A stretch of 64,000 nt of DNA from Dendrolimus kikuchii (Eukaryota > Arthropoda > Insecta > Lepidoptera > Lasiocampidae). Made by a program: the position numbers and the translations under genes. The stretch is from NCBI GenBank assembly GCA_019925095.2, contig CM034390.1, positions 347,501-411,500 of the forward strand. The letters are read 5' to 3'. This document shows, one piece after another, positions 1 through 9,924 of the stretch. The notes below the pieces were generated by a model. The model was not told the origin of the DNA. It saw only the letters and a list, made by a program, of their open reading frames with translations, and did no database searches. Each line of letters begins with the position of its first letter. The first letter of the stretch is position 1.

Positions 1-165
1 GAACTACTGGTCTGATTTGAAACATTCTTTCAGTGTTAGATAGCCCATTTATCGAGGAAGGCTATAGGCTATATATCATCACGCTAAGACCAATAGGAGC
101 GGAGCACCAATGAAGAATGTTTCAAAATCGGAGGGTTTTGAAAGCAAATTCCACGCGCCAACGAC
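1..165 (-). mobile_element. Family C element, partial
   Basis: Reverse copy of the short lepidopteran family whose sense strand carries TTGAAACATTCTTCATTGGT, GCCTTCCTCGATAAATGGGC and TTCCTGAGATTAGCGCG. It is cut by the window start, so its 3' end is missing. The 5' end is altered: a near-duplicate around ACGACGAAGTGTCGTTGTCG replaces the usual CCCGCGACTTCG. Non-coding. Confidence 0.85.
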
Positions 166-614
166 GAAGTGTCGTTGTCGCGTGGCGGGAACGCTGAGTG
201 AACTTGAATAAATCCACCTGACGACACTTCGTATAAAATTATATTGGTATAGTGATAACCCTATAAAACAAAATATACGAGTGAAATGAAAATTAATATA
301 TTTATATCAAATGGAATCTATCACCGCTTCCAAAGCAATTTTTGTTTGTTCGTGCAGTTTGTACTAGTAGTGTCTAGTTATATTTGTACCTATGTTATAC
401 GTGCTTGTATAGTTCTAATAAATTCTATAGTAATTCCAACGGCATTTTAATTCGAGTCCTGCGCAACTCGTAACAATATATATACGTTAGGGTGGTTTCA
501 ACAAACAACAACAAACTTTGTAAACAGATTGAGAGACAACAGTTCTTAAAATAGTAATTTATTATTAGATAGCGCACAGATGGCAGCTTTCACTTAATTT
601 ATAACTTTAAACAA
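166..614. other. Unassigned AT-rich DNA
   Basis: No coding signal, repeat family or RNA gene recognised. The sequence is AT-rich with scattered stops in all frames. Confidence 0.5.
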
Positions 615-800
615 TCAATTCTTGTATATCATTATATGCAAAATTCTTCTGTTCGTATGTATGTCACTGAACTCCTCCTAAACCGCGAGACTGATTTTGA
701 TGAATTCTTTTGTTTGTGTTCAAGTGAATTCGAGATTGGTTTAGATTCACAATTGGATCCGGTAGGTTGCGTTGAAATCGGGTACTATGTTTTTAAAGAT
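615..800 (-). mobile_element. Family H element, partial
   Basis: Reverse copy of the CAGACGTTGTCCTGCC family. The diagnostic core GATTCACAATTGGATCCGGT followed by AGGT is present, as is the GACTGATTTTGATGAATT segment. It matches the unit that has expanded into a minisatellite at 48.7-50.6 kb. A 91-codon ORF across it is fortuitous. Confidence 0.7.
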
Positions 801-1259
801 TTTTGTGTTTATTTGAGTAGATTCCTCTGTGATTTAAATCCTCAATTAGACCCGAGCCCGCTAGAAAAGATGTATTTATTACGTGTGTATTGTAAACACG
901 ATTTTGATTAAATTTTGTACGTAGGTTTTGTGTCTTAAGTTTATGTATGTAGGTGAGGACGCAATCAAGCAATCTCCGCGGGTAGGGGGTTATGTGCTCA
1001 ATGTATGGCCATCCCTTATTCCCCAATTAAGAACTGGTGCCCGGAGAATAAAGAACCTTGCATTTACCTCGCAGTCAGCCACCAGCCCACGACAGCGCTG
1101 GTTCAGGGTTCTGGCGTTGCTTTCTAACGTGGTGATAAAGGTGGCAAAGTCCTTCTACACGAGCCCCGGGACGCAAGGGACGCAGATACACTGATCACTT
1201 AAGTTTATTTATGGTTGAGGCGAATGTCCTAGTAATTAACTACTGGACGCGGAAATCTT
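801..1259. other. Unassigned DNA
   Basis: Moderate GC with no recognised family. An 88-codon plus-strand ORF overlaps it, but it has no recognisable motif and no splice or codon support. Confidence 0.4.
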
Positions 1260-1504
1260 CGACAGCCTCTGTGGTTGAGCGGGCTAAGCCTTTGCCGGCG
1301 TACCTCACTGCAACGCAGAGGCTCCGGGTTCGATTCCTGGTATAGTAAATTTCGGAAACGTATTTTCTCCGTTATTTACTATGGTTTGGGTGTCTGGGAT
1401 CGGCCCCAGAGTAGTCCGTTGTATATTACCTATAACACAAGCGTAACTTGCTTAATTTGGGGGTATACAATGTGTGTGTTTGTCTGTCGATTATTATTAT
1501 TATA
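1260..1504 (+). mobile_element. SINE-F, tRNA-derived SINE, full-length
   Basis: The 5' head reads like a tRNA gene: an A-box-like TGGTTGAGCGGG (1272-1283) and a perfect Pol III B box GGTTCGATTCC (1327-1337). A tRNA-unrelated body follows (TATGGTTTGGGTGTCTGGGA, ACAAGCGTAACTTGCTTAAT), then a (ATT)n tail. This is the best copy of six in the window. Pol III transcription with LINE-assisted mobilisation is inferred from the class. Confidence 0.88.
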
Positions 1505-1650
1505 CTGTATGTCTTTCAAGACCACGGGCCATAAAAATGGCCCGGACTTTTGGGGGGCTTGCGTGGGGCCGTGGGAAGGCCAACACGTAGAGGCCCCTTG
1601 ACAAATTTAATGTAAATGTGGCGTGACACTGACCTGAATTATTATTATTA
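1505..1650 (-). mobile_element. Family E retroposon, 3' end fragment
   Basis: Reverse copy of the terminal part of family E, including the GGGCCATTTTTATGGCCC hairpin. It is directly abutted to the SINE-F tail. A run of ATT triplets lies on its other side, beyond the 5' truncation point. Confidence 0.8.
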
Positions 1651-2345
1651 TTATTATATGTGTATTTATGCGGATGCGATTCTAGTCCACGTGCGTCGCG
1701 GTAGCGTGGCGTTTGGCAACGTACTGAACTCACGCGCCGAGCGAGCGGCACGGGGTTGCAAGACGCTATAAACCCAAGACACTATTGGTAGTTGGGAAAT
1801 AAGTGGCGCCAGCAGTAGCTGTATTCTCTGAAAAATCAAGAACTTGAACAAACCTCGGTCGCCCAGATGTAATAGTAAAAGTATTTAAAAGCCTGTATAT
1901 AACTCTCGGTATGTACAGGTGGCTGTTCTTTTAAATACTTTCGTAATTTATATTCCGTTCCGGTGAGAATAATGCGCAAACTCGGAGCACCTATAAAGAC
2001 GGAGTTAAAACTTCCGTGCATAACTCTTCGCGAAGTTTTTTGTAAGAGCGGAAATTTTTTAATTCTCACGTCAAGATTTAAGAGGCTGCGAGTGGATAAC
2101 ATTTTGAGAGTGCGCCGACTTTTATGACTTACTTGTTTACAAAAGGGTTGTTATTGAAGTAAATATTTGGGGATGCAGTAACTTTTAATTCCGTTTACTT
2201 TCCACCTTTTCGGGTGCTTGTTTCTGTTTATACTTGGGAGGTTAAGTTGCTGGACAAACAGCGTTCACAAGATTACACAAAGTACTGCGAAACGACTCTT
2301 TAAACTCGCTAATTTATATATTTTATCTTATTCGTCTCTCTTTAG
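1651..2345. other. Unassigned DNA
   Basis: No recognised repeat or gene. Short ORFs (60-88 codons) on the minus strand lack recognisable domains. Confidence 0.45.
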
Positions 2346-2520
2346 GTTTACATACATAACTACATACTTACATACATACATAACTTCACGGCAGTTCCCT
2401 TGCGGGTAGGCACGAACAACACAGCGCCATTGAGGCTTATTCTTACACACCTCACTTGCTTCTTTCACATTCATAACTCTTGTCATGCACGCTAGTCTGT
2501 TCTTAAGGCTCCTGACTAGC
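2346..2520 (-). mobile_element. RTE-A 3' end, 5'-truncated
   Basis: CATA-rich tail at the left, then the antisense of the RT C-terminus (...NKPxWRSVVRAYPARELA stop). It is truncated at the LKNRRAC region and lies head-to-head with the next RTE-A copy, with about 55 bp between the two 5' ends. Confidence 0.85.
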
Positions 2521-2574
2521 TCCTGGCTTAGGTTTAATACATTAATACAGGAAATTTATTGTATTATATTTTAT

Positions 2575-3060
2575 TTTATGCTGGTACCTACGCTCACGTA
2601 TGGAAGCGAGAGTTGGGTATGGAAGAGAGAGCATGAAAGTAGAGTAAACGCGGTCGAGATGCGAGCACTGCGCAAAATCTGCGGAGTGACGCTCGCGGAC
2701 CGCGTTCTTAATACCGAAGTAAGAAAGAGAGTTGGTCTGAAAGAGAGTGTCGGGGTGAAGGTAAGGAAAGGAATGCTCCGGTGGTTCGGGCATGTGGAAA
2801 GAATGACTAAACAGATATACAATGCAAAAGTGGGTGGATGCAGAAGTCGTGAAAAGCCACGACACACCTTCCATGACCGAATTGATCGTGTACTAGCAGA
2901 AGGTGATGTCAGGAGCCTTAAGAACAGACGAGCGTGCATGACAAGAGTTATGAATGTCAAAGAAGCAAGTGAGGTGTGTAAGAATAAGCCTAAATGGCGC
3001 TCTGTTGTTCGTGCCTACCCCGCAAGGGAATTGGCGTGAAGTTATGTATGTATGTATGTC
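2575..3060 (+). pseudogene. RTE-A LINE, RT C-terminal fragment
   Basis: An open frame to 3039 encodes the post-catalytic RT C-terminus: LVPTLTYGSESWVWKREHES, then RALRKICGVTLADRV, MLRWFGHVERM, RHTFHDRIDRVLAEGD and terminal RAYPARELA. The TYGxESW and WFGHVER signatures are typical of RTE-like LINEs. The stop TGA is followed within a few bases by (TATG)n, the very short 3' UTR with microsatellite tail expected of RTE. The endonuclease and RT palm are absent, so it cannot move itself. Confidence 0.88.
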
Positions 3061-3222
3061 GAGTTTGTTTGTTTGAACTCGCTAATCTCAGGCACTACTG
3101 GTCTGATTTGAAAAATTCTTTCAGTGTTGGATAGCCCATTTATTGAGGAAGGCTATAGGGTAGATATCATCACGTTAAGACCAATAGGAGCGGAGCACCA
3201 ATGAAGAATGTTTCAAAATCAG
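3060..3222 (-). mobile_element. Family C element, partial
   Basis: Begins at the last bases of the RTE-A tail. It keeps CGCTAATCTCAGGCACTACT, the GGAAGGCTATAGG block and CAATGAAGAATGTTTCAAAA in reverse, and lacks the 5' CCCGCGACTTCG head. Confidence 0.82.
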
Positions 3223-3542
3223 TTTTTTTCCTTTTGAGAGCTTCCGCTGCGTGCGCTGCGTAAACTGTTAAAATTTCGCAAAAATCAAGTGTGACAGAAT
3301 TGTTCTCCTTTAAAAGTTCTAAAGAAAAGTCCGCAACAGCATATGTCTATCTTGTAAGGTTGGCTAACTATAACCTTTGTTATGCTAATCAATTTTTTTC
3401 TAAAATAATGCATTATTTACGAAGGTGTTTTTATAAACATGATATTAATCCTTAGCCAAATAAATACATTATTCATCACAAGTATTTAATTTAAAACAAA
3501 ATTGCCATTTACATCATTCGATTTCAATGAATATTTCAGGAG
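3223..3542. other. Unassigned DNA
   Basis: AT-rich with no recognised element. It ends at a perfect hairpin. Confidence 0.45.
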
Positions 3543-3585
3543 ATATCGCAGTTTTAAAATATCATTTATTTTAAAACTGCGATAT
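3543..3585. repeat. Perfect 19-bp inverted repeat (hairpin)
   Basis: The arm ATATCGCAGTTTTAAAATA is repeated exactly in reverse complement after a 5-nt loop TCATT. It lies just upstream of an RP-B insertion. Confidence 0.9.
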
Positions 3586-3592
3586 TATTATT

Positions 3593-3900
3593 TTATCCGT
3601 GTAGGAACGGAGAAAGAATACAATTTCCTGCGGCCGGGCGGCCTGTCGTAAGAGGCGACAAAACAACCCACAGCCAGGTGAAAGGGCATTTGCCCGACTG
3701 GATGGCTACCACCCCTGGTCTAAAGTATGTCGCCATAACAACCTTGAGTTTTGTTCCGGCATTAGTGACCAGGTTCCACTTCCCCTTAAGAGAGCAGCAG
3801 CGCATTTGTAGCACCTTTGGTGTTGCAAATGTCCATAGGCGATGGTAACCGCTTTCCATCAAGTGGGCCTGTCTGTTGAACTCCTGCAATAAAAAAAAAC
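3593..3900 (+). mobile_element. RP-B retroposon, near full-length
   Basis: Begins TATCCGTGTAGGAACGGAG, passes CGGCCTGTCGTAAGAGGCGA and GTGTTGCAAATGTCCATAGG, and ends with CTCCTGCAATAAAAAAAAAC, an AATAAA signal merging into poly(A). This copy defines the family's polarity and length of about 310 bp. There is no Pol III box, so it is more likely a 5'-truncated LINE 3' end or its derivative than a tRNA SINE. Confidence 0.9.
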
Positions 3901-3997
3901 ATCGCAGCAAAATAATGATCAAGTACTGCGCACGCATTTATGATGTGCAAGGCCGGCGGGCAGTCATTAAGGTTTAAAATTCACCTTCTACGTAAAC

Positions 3998-4047
3998 AAA
4001 GTCGCGGGTTAAATATTCTAAGTCGAAGTCGCGGGCAGAAGCTAGTC
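3998..4047 (-). mobile_element. Family C head fragment
   Basis: About 50 bp in reverse with two copies of AAGTCGCGGG and the AGAAGCTAGT terminus. Only the family's 5' end survives, slightly duplicated. Confidence 0.6.
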
Positions 4048-4384
4048 AGTGATAAAATAGATTAAATCTTACACTCGAAGCATCTTGGATCCCCAAAGAC
4101 TTGAGTTGCCACGTATAAGAATCCAATTCCGTTAATGACAATATTGAGTTGGCGATTCCATTGGCCGGTCAGTAGAGATCGTCTGGAGGCGTCAAAATGA
4201 CAAACGAGCAGTGTACTTGTAATTCGACTTAATGATCGTTAGGATCGACTCGGAGTGGGCACAACGAGTGTTCATCTATCAAACGTAAGCCTCGTTAACT
4301 TGAAAAGCGAGAGGTTTTAATAGCTCCCAGCATTCCACGCTTTCTGGGTTCCATATTTAATCATCATAATAAGATAATCTTTAC
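4048..4384. other. Unassigned DNA
   Basis: No recognisable gene or repeat. Confidence 0.45.
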
Positions 4385-4470
4385 ACGATGATTATGTCAC
4401 TGAACTACTCCTAAACCCTTGGACCGATTTTGATGATCATTTTTGTGTGGGTGTCCCCGGATAAATAAAT
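4385..4470 (-). mobile_element. Family H fragment
   Basis: Reverse-strand remnant carrying TGTCACTGAACTACTCCTAA and GACCGATTTTGATGATCA. It is truncated just before the following RTE-A copy. Confidence 0.6.
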
Positions 4471-4471
4471 A

Positions 4472-5205
4472 ATCGGTTTGAAAGAGAAGAACCCAGAACG
4501 AATGCAAGGATAATGGTCGATGATGTTATGCTAGAGCAAGTGAATGAGTTTGTATATCTTGGATGTGCTTTTAGCAGGGATGGAAGGTACACCGCTGATA
4601 TAGAAAGAAGAGTGAATTTGGGGAATAGTGTGAATGGAGCGTTAGGTAAACTTCTAGGCGCTAAGAACCTCAGCTAGAAGGTTCAGCTCGCCGTACACAA
4701 CGCGGTGCTGGTACCTACGCTCACGCATGGATGCGAGAGTTGGGTATGGAAGAAAGAGCATGAAAGTAGAGTAAACGCGGTCGAGATGCGAGCACTGCGC
4801 AAAATCTGCGGAGTGACGCTCGCGGACCGCGTTCGTAATACCGAGGTAAGAAAGAGAGTTGGTCTGAAAGAGAGTGTCGGGGTGAAGGTAAGGAAAGGAA
4901 TGCTCCGGTGGTTCGGCCATGTGGAAAGAATACATGATAAAAGAATGACTAAACACATATACAATGCAAAAGTGGATGGATGCGGAAGTCGTGGAAGGCC
5001 ACGACACACCTTCCATGATCAAATTGATCGTGTACTAGCAGAAGATGATTTCAGGAGCCTTAAGAACAGACGAGCTTGCATGACAAGAGTTATGAATGTC
5101 AAAGAAGCAAGTGAGGTGTGTAAGAATAAGCCTGAATGGCACTCTGTTGTTCGTACCTACCCCGCAAGGGAACTGGCGTAAAGTTATGTGTGTATGTGTA
5201 TGTGT
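4472..5205 (+). pseudogene. RTE-A LINE, long 3' fragment
   Basis: One of the longest plus-strand RTE-A copies. It begins in the stretch encoding the VFERE segment, continues through RIMVDDVMLEQVNEFVYLGC and AFSRDGRY, and reaches LVPTLTHGCESWVW and the terminal ARELA. A nonsense change (CAG to TAG, in CTCAGCTAGAAG) interrupts the SQKAQLAIHN segment. The short (TGTATG)n tail is imperfect. SINE-F sequence begins immediately after. Confidence 0.88.
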
Positions 5206-5206
5206 G

Positions 5207-5375
5207 TAAATAATCGGCAGATAAACACTCACATTGAACAATCGTAACTTAAGCAAGTTACGCTTAGTTTATGAGTAATTTACCACAAATAGCTCTCGGG
5301 CCGACCCAAGACACCCAGACCACAGAAAATATCGGAAAGTTCGTTTACAAAATTTACCATGCTAGGTAGGACAAA
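5207..5375 (-). mobile_element. SINE-F, body only
   Basis: Reverse copy beginning ATCGGCAGATAAACACTC and including AGCAAGTTACGCTTAG and GACACCCAGACCA. The tRNA head is missing, so the copy is 5'-truncated. Confidence 0.75.
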
Positions 5376-5384
5376 TGATAGGAT

Positions 5385-5560
5385 CGTTTAGATTCACAAT
5401 TGCAACTGGTAGGTGGCACTGTAGTCGAGTTCTAGGATCCACCTAAACACCTGGATCGATTTTGATGACAATTTTGTGTGTGTTTCAGTGGGTCCCAGGA
5501 GATTTAGATTCACAATCGGATCCGGTAGATGGCGCTGGCATGGAGTTATAGATTTTCATT
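5385..5560 (-). repeat. Family H fragment with a 116-bp partial dimer
   Basis: The block TTTAGATTCACAATtG...CGGTAGgTGGC occurs at 5387 and again at 5503, giving a 116-bp offset with related sequence between. The period almost equals the 118 bp of the large minisatellite in the same family. Confidence 0.7.
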
Positions 5561-5574
5561 TTTTCAAAGCACGC

Positions 5575-6500
5575 TACGCTAGAACTTTGCTTTTCAAACT
5601 GCGGCAAAAGGACTGGGCATACTCTCAGAGGTGAGAAGACACTTCACACCGAAACAGCTGCTGATGCTGTCCAAAGCAGAAGTTGATACTAGTGTTCTCA
5701 CCCTCGGGATGGCTCAGCCAAACATCAACTCGAAGCACTAGACACGATTAAGCGAAGAGGCAGGAGATTAGTCGACAAAGACCAGCTTTTCGACAACAAA
5801 ACTCAAAATCTCGAAAATCGACGCAGGGTTGCTAGCTCATCGGTTTTCTATTGGATACACTTTGGAAGTGTGCAGCTGAGCTCTTCGATCTGATCCCACC
5901 ATCACCTTTTTCATCAACAAACAACAAAACGCACCGGTATATGGGAGATATTCCACTTATACGAACAAAGCGCTTTCCGTCCATTTATTTTATTTTATTT
6001 ATTTTTTATTTTATTGCAGGAGCTCAGCAGACAGGCAGACGGCCCACTTGATGGAAAGCGGCTACCATCGCCTATAGACATTTGCAACACCAAAGGTGCT
6101 ACAAATGCGCTGCTGCTCTCTTAAGGGAGACTGGAACCTGATCACTAATGCCGGAACACAACTCAAGGTTATTATGGCGACATACTTTAGACCAGGGGTG
6201 GTAGCCATCCAGTCGGGCAAATGCCCGCCCTACCACCTGGCTGTGGGTTGTTTTGTCGCCTCTTACGACAGGCCGCCCGGCCGCAGGAAATTGTATTCTT
6301 TCTCCGTTCCTGCACGGATAAAATCTTCCATTTTCATCAGGCGCAACGCAGAACAGTGGAATTCACTGCCGGAGACTTTTTTTCCTGATACTTACAACCT
6401 GAGTGTCTTCAAGTCCCCACTGAACAGGTACATTCTAGGTAGACGTGCTCCATCCCAGACCATAACTTCGCTTCACATAGGGCGAGATCGTGGTCAACCG
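5575..6500 (+). pseudogene. CR1/Jockey-like LINE ORF2 C-terminus, split by RP-B
   Basis: Decayed but recognisable LINE tail. Before the insertion it reads LDTIKRRGRRLVDK, then NRRRVASSSVFYW, LFDLIPPSPF and IPLIRTKRFPS. After it come RRNAEQWNSLPETFFP, YNLSVFKSPLNRYILGRRAP and a stop at about 6503. The WNSLP...FP..YN...FK...NR.LLGRR ending is characteristic of the C-terminal tail of CR1/Jockey-group elements in arthropods; the exact clade is not certain. RP-B lies in the middle with a 7-bp duplication TCCATTT on both sides. A 135-codon ORF at 6096-6503 is a fusion of antisense RP-B and this tail. Confidence 0.75.
6008..6323 (-). mobile_element. RP-B retroposon, full-length, nested in a LINE
   Basis: Reverse copy from ATTGCAGGAGCTCAGCAGAC to CCGTTCCTGCACGGATAAA. 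Target duplication TCCATTT at 5980-5986 and 6327-6333. The poly(T) flank on the plus strand followed by ATTGCAGG forms a splice-acceptor-like junction. Confidence 0.9.
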
Positions 6501-7305
6501 TGAACCTATAACAAACACTATAAAAAATATATGGATATACATATGTCGGGTTCACGCCGGGAGCGAACGAATGACGCTTCGGGAATAACACAATAATAAT
6601 CTGAAATATTATAATCAAAGTTTATTACACTAGAATTATCACAATTACGATATTAACTATTGCACAATAATACACAGAAATATTAGGACAACTCCACGAG
6701 TTGTATCCACGCTTGTCAGGTGTCGAGCAGCAATTTGCCCTTCAAGAATACTGCGATTATCAAGCAGTAATTATGGGCCACATTATATTATGTGCTCCTC
6801 GTCCAAGACTACCAATTTAGACTATCAGTGTAGATTGCCGATTGTAGATCGCCGGTTGAAGAATGCCCCTCCTCTGCCTGAACACCGCGTATTTAACAGG
6901 TCCTCGTAGCGCGCCGCAGTGACACCATCCGGCAATGCTGTGGCGCCACCTCAGTTACACTTCCTTCATAAAACCAACTTCGCCATACGTATTAACTTCC
7001 AACATCCAGTTACTCCACTTCCGATATCTGTTAGTTTAATAAATAAATGCTTCTACATTGACATCCGGTTAAACAACTTCCGAATACTACATGAAAGAAT
7101 ACTTTATCCGGTTATTGACTACTTCCGTCATATGATCATTTTATAATAACAAATACGATTCCGACATATGCATATGTAACTTTTTGTACATATATTTGTA
7201 TATACGAGTATCTCTTTCACACTATGGGCTCGTGACACTCCACAAACAAACCAAGACAGACAAAGAGCCTAAAAATTAATAACCCAGGCACAGAAAAGAA
7301 AAAAA
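6501..7305. other. Unassigned DNA, possible LTR-like stretch
   Basis: About 700 bp of AT-rich sequence lies between TGTCGGGTTCACGCCGG and GGGCTCGTGACA. The minus strand would start TG and end CA like a solo LTR, but I find no matching 5-bp target duplication. The motif CTCTTTCACACTATGGGCTC recurs in reverse near 24110. Confidence 0.3.
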
Positions 7306-7549
7306 CAACACACATGGCACTAGATAGGACTATATATAAGTATAGATATAAGGCCAACACTGCACATGCACTTCCTCACAACACCAGCATGTAACAGATA
7401 CACTCTACATTAGTATAAGTTTAGTATTAAAACTAGAATAAATTAATATAATAAGCTATATTTAAAAACAATAAGCGTGTATGGAGTCTAAAATTTTTCA
7501 TAGAAATTAAGTAGTAAAAAAGGGTACGGAACTCGAGTCCGTAGAGATA
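7306..7549 (-). repeat. Family R repeat
   Basis: Matches 17500-17815 in reverse complement: CACACATGGCACTAGATAGG, CACTGCACATGCACTTCCTC, CAGATACACTCTACATTAGT and GGTACGGAACTCGAGTCCGT are shared. Non-coding and moderately diverged. Confidence 0.75.
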
Positions 7550-7645
7550 CCCAGGAGTGGTAGCCATCAAGCCAGGCAAATACCCTACCACCTGGCTGTG
7601 GGTTGTTTTGTCGCCTCTTACGACAGGCCGTTCTTGCACGGGTAG
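7548..7645 (-). mobile_element. RP-B fragment
   Basis: Keeps GGAGTGGTAGCCATCAAGCC, CACCTGGCTGTGGGTTGTTT and CTCTTACGACAGGCCG in reverse. Its 3' half is absent. Confidence 0.8.
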
Positions 7646-8089
7646 AGCTTTGAATTACAATAATTTCTATCATTTTCAATATTCTCATAACGTCATAACA
7701 TAAAAAATATAGGTAACATTGGCGAGGGTCGCGCGGCCGTCTGTCCGTCGGACCGTCCAATTGTTTCAAAGCTAATCCCCGCGGAAGGTAGACAAGATAA
7801 GGAAAACCCGTTTTCCTCTTTTAATCCATTACTTAAGAATATTTCTTTTGCGAAAATGTACGAATTTTTTGCAAAAGTGTATAAAGGGACAAACAGCGCT
7901 TACGTATTACGAGTGCTGCACAGGTTGGACAAAGGCTTTATATTATAAGTGGAACCATACTGAAATGTGTATTAACCCTCGGTTGCTGAATGGTTCAACA
8001 TCTGTATTACACTCTAATTATGCGAATTTGACGCTAGCAGAGTAAACTTAAAAGTCTATATATTAACAATATACAGTGTAAACCAGTGT
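7646..8089. other. Unassigned DNA
   Basis: No recognised family. A 65-codon ORF has no supporting features. Confidence 0.4.
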
Positions 8090-8328
8090 TTGCCAGGTGG
8101 TAGGGCATTTGCCCGACTGGATGGCTATCATCCCTGATCTGAAGTATGTCGCCATAACAACCTTGAGTTGTGTTCCGGCATTAGTGACCAGGTTCCAGTT
8201 TCCCTTAAGAGAACAGCAGCGCATTTGTAGCAGCTTTGCTGTTACAAATGTCCATAGGCGATGGTAACCACTTTCCATCAAGTAGGCCGTCTGCCTGTCT
8301 GCTGATCTCCTGCAATAAAAAAAAAATA
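8090..8328 (+). mobile_element. RP-B retroposon, 5'-truncated
   Basis: Starts inside the CCAGGTGGTAGGGCATTTGC block and runs to CTCCTGCAATAAAAAAAAAA. It lacks roughly the first 80 bp, as expected of incomplete reverse transcription. Confidence 0.88.
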
Positions 8329-8785
8329 ACGTCACTTGATTTAACGACAAACTCCCTCAAGCGTCGAAATCACTTGGCTTTGGGTAGTTTAGCTTGTCGT
8401 CCATCTTCGGGGGCCTTTAGCTATCAAGGTAGCAAAGGAATCATCACGCCCGCTGACGAAGTGAATGTGTTCTGATTCCCGGGGCACATTCAGGCACTTT
8501 TTGCGCTGGATCGGACTGGGCGTAACTACGTTCTAAGTCTCAGCCTTTTCTTTCATAAAAAGCGCGGGGCACATGGGAGGAGGGTGGTTTTAGTGGGTAG
8601 TGGGTGTTGCCCGTGCAACTTCTCTGAGTCTCCACACAAGCTGGCTTGATTATTGTTCGGATTGCCCCTTGTCAAAGGGGAAGCCTTCATTATCAACTAT
8701 GGTCTAATCCCTTGCAAAGGACCCAGTATTGTGCGTAAATAGCATTTTCCCCGCCTTAGAAAAAAAAAGGTTGTCGTCCATACAA
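8329..8785. other. Unassigned DNA
   Basis: Contains TTTTAGTGGGTAGTGGGTGT, a motif also seen in retroposon-like GC-rich pieces elsewhere in the window. No gene recognised. Confidence 0.35.
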
Positions 8786-9176
8786 TGATACACTCTATAT
8801 AACATTACACCTACTCTCAATAACGACAACAATTAAGTAATGAAAGTACCTTTTCAGTTCCCAAAATAAGTAAAAACTGCGCAACTGTGTATGTTTTTGT
8901 AACGCTTTATTATCCTAGCCCGTAATAAACTCGACTGTTAGCATCATGCATATGGAAATGTCTAATAAATTCCAAAATACCGAAATTTCTAAGTACTCCC
9001 TTTATCACCAACATGCTTCAATATCGCAAGATATGAATAAAATAATTTAAAAATACAATAAAATTACTGTTACAGCGAAAGACGTCACACAAAAATATTT
9101 TCTCTCCATTTAACGACAACTCCATATAACGACACAAAATGACAGTCCATCCGTGTCGTTATATAGAGTTTACCTT
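8786..9176. mobile_element. Possible MITE with ACTCTATATAAC ends
   Basis: ACTCTATATAAC near the left end is mirrored by GTTATATAGAGT near the right, with further TATAACGACA copies inside. The arms are short and no target duplication is clear, so this is tentative. Confidence 0.3.
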
Positions 9177-9275
9177 GTAATTAACTGCAGTACTTCTACA
9201 TTAGATTACGATATGACAATACCTACTCTCTCACAAAATATTGACGTAAAATCGCTATCTTTAAGCTTATCGTGT

Positions 9276-9440
9276 TTGAAAGAAAGAAAGTAAGAAAGAA
9301 ATTATTTAGAGTTATTTAAAATTATTAAAGTATACATAAGCAGTTTAATAAAAGCCAAAACTTAACTAACTCTAAACAGGCTAACTCAGCAAATGCTGGT
9401 TGATCACAACCAACGCTGGTCTTCCGTTAGTGCCAGGCAG
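9276..9440. repeat. Family S repeat with GAAA microsatellite
   Basis: A (GAAA)n run, then AT-rich sequence, then AATGCTGGTTGATCACAACC and CGCTGGTCTTCCG. The layout matches 41215-41397. Non-coding. Confidence 0.45.
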
Positions 9441-9924
9441 TGACGTCATCTTCACAGAAGAAAAAATGTTTCATACGGCGAGTGAGATTTCTCCCTATCC
9501 ACTCTCTCTCTCTCCTCTATTCTACCATCATCAGATATTGCGTATAGATGATGATTCACTTGCACACCGGGGCAATTTCTTTCCCAAAAAAGAGAGTACA
9601 ATTTTTTCTATAATGTTCGATGTATTTCTTGCAAACAGAGATACAAAGCGAATTTCACGTCTTCTAATATAATGTAATAAAAATACAATTACATCCCTTA
9701 AAGAAATTGGAAACAAAACGAGAGTATCGTAAAGAGGATCGCTCTCAAATCCCCTCAGGGAAGGAGGACTCTGGGAGCGTAATAGATTAATATGCAAATG
9801 AATTAAAGTCCCGGGTCGCGGATTCGACGTCCGGCCGCCGCCATTCCGCTCCGTAACTAACGCTCGGCTCACACGATGCCACTAGACCGACGCTTTAAAT
9901 CACTAAAGCTTCATTCGCGACTTT
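9441..9924. other. Unassigned DNA
   Basis: No recognised gene. GC rises at 9820-9900, but no domain is visible in the overlapping minus-strand 113-codon ORF. Confidence 0.4.

Noticed and set aside
1272..1337. Functional tRNA gene
   Set aside because: A and B boxes are present, but the sequence cannot fold as a complete tRNA and is followed by a dispersed SINE body found in several copies.
2542..2960. Overlapping 110-129 codon minus-strand ORFs across RTE-A
   Set aside because: They are antisense shadows of the RT C-terminal frame and recur in every RTE-A copy. The sense frame carries the recognisable RT motifs and the proper stop before the tail.
2346..3060. Single palindromic transposon from the head-to-head RTE-A pair
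   Set aside because: The two copies are truncated at different points and separated by unrelated sequence; better explained as two insertions.
6544..7237. Solo LTR (minus strand TG...CA)
   Set aside because: No 5-bp target duplication, no clear TATA/poly(A) layout on that strand, and no second copy in the window.
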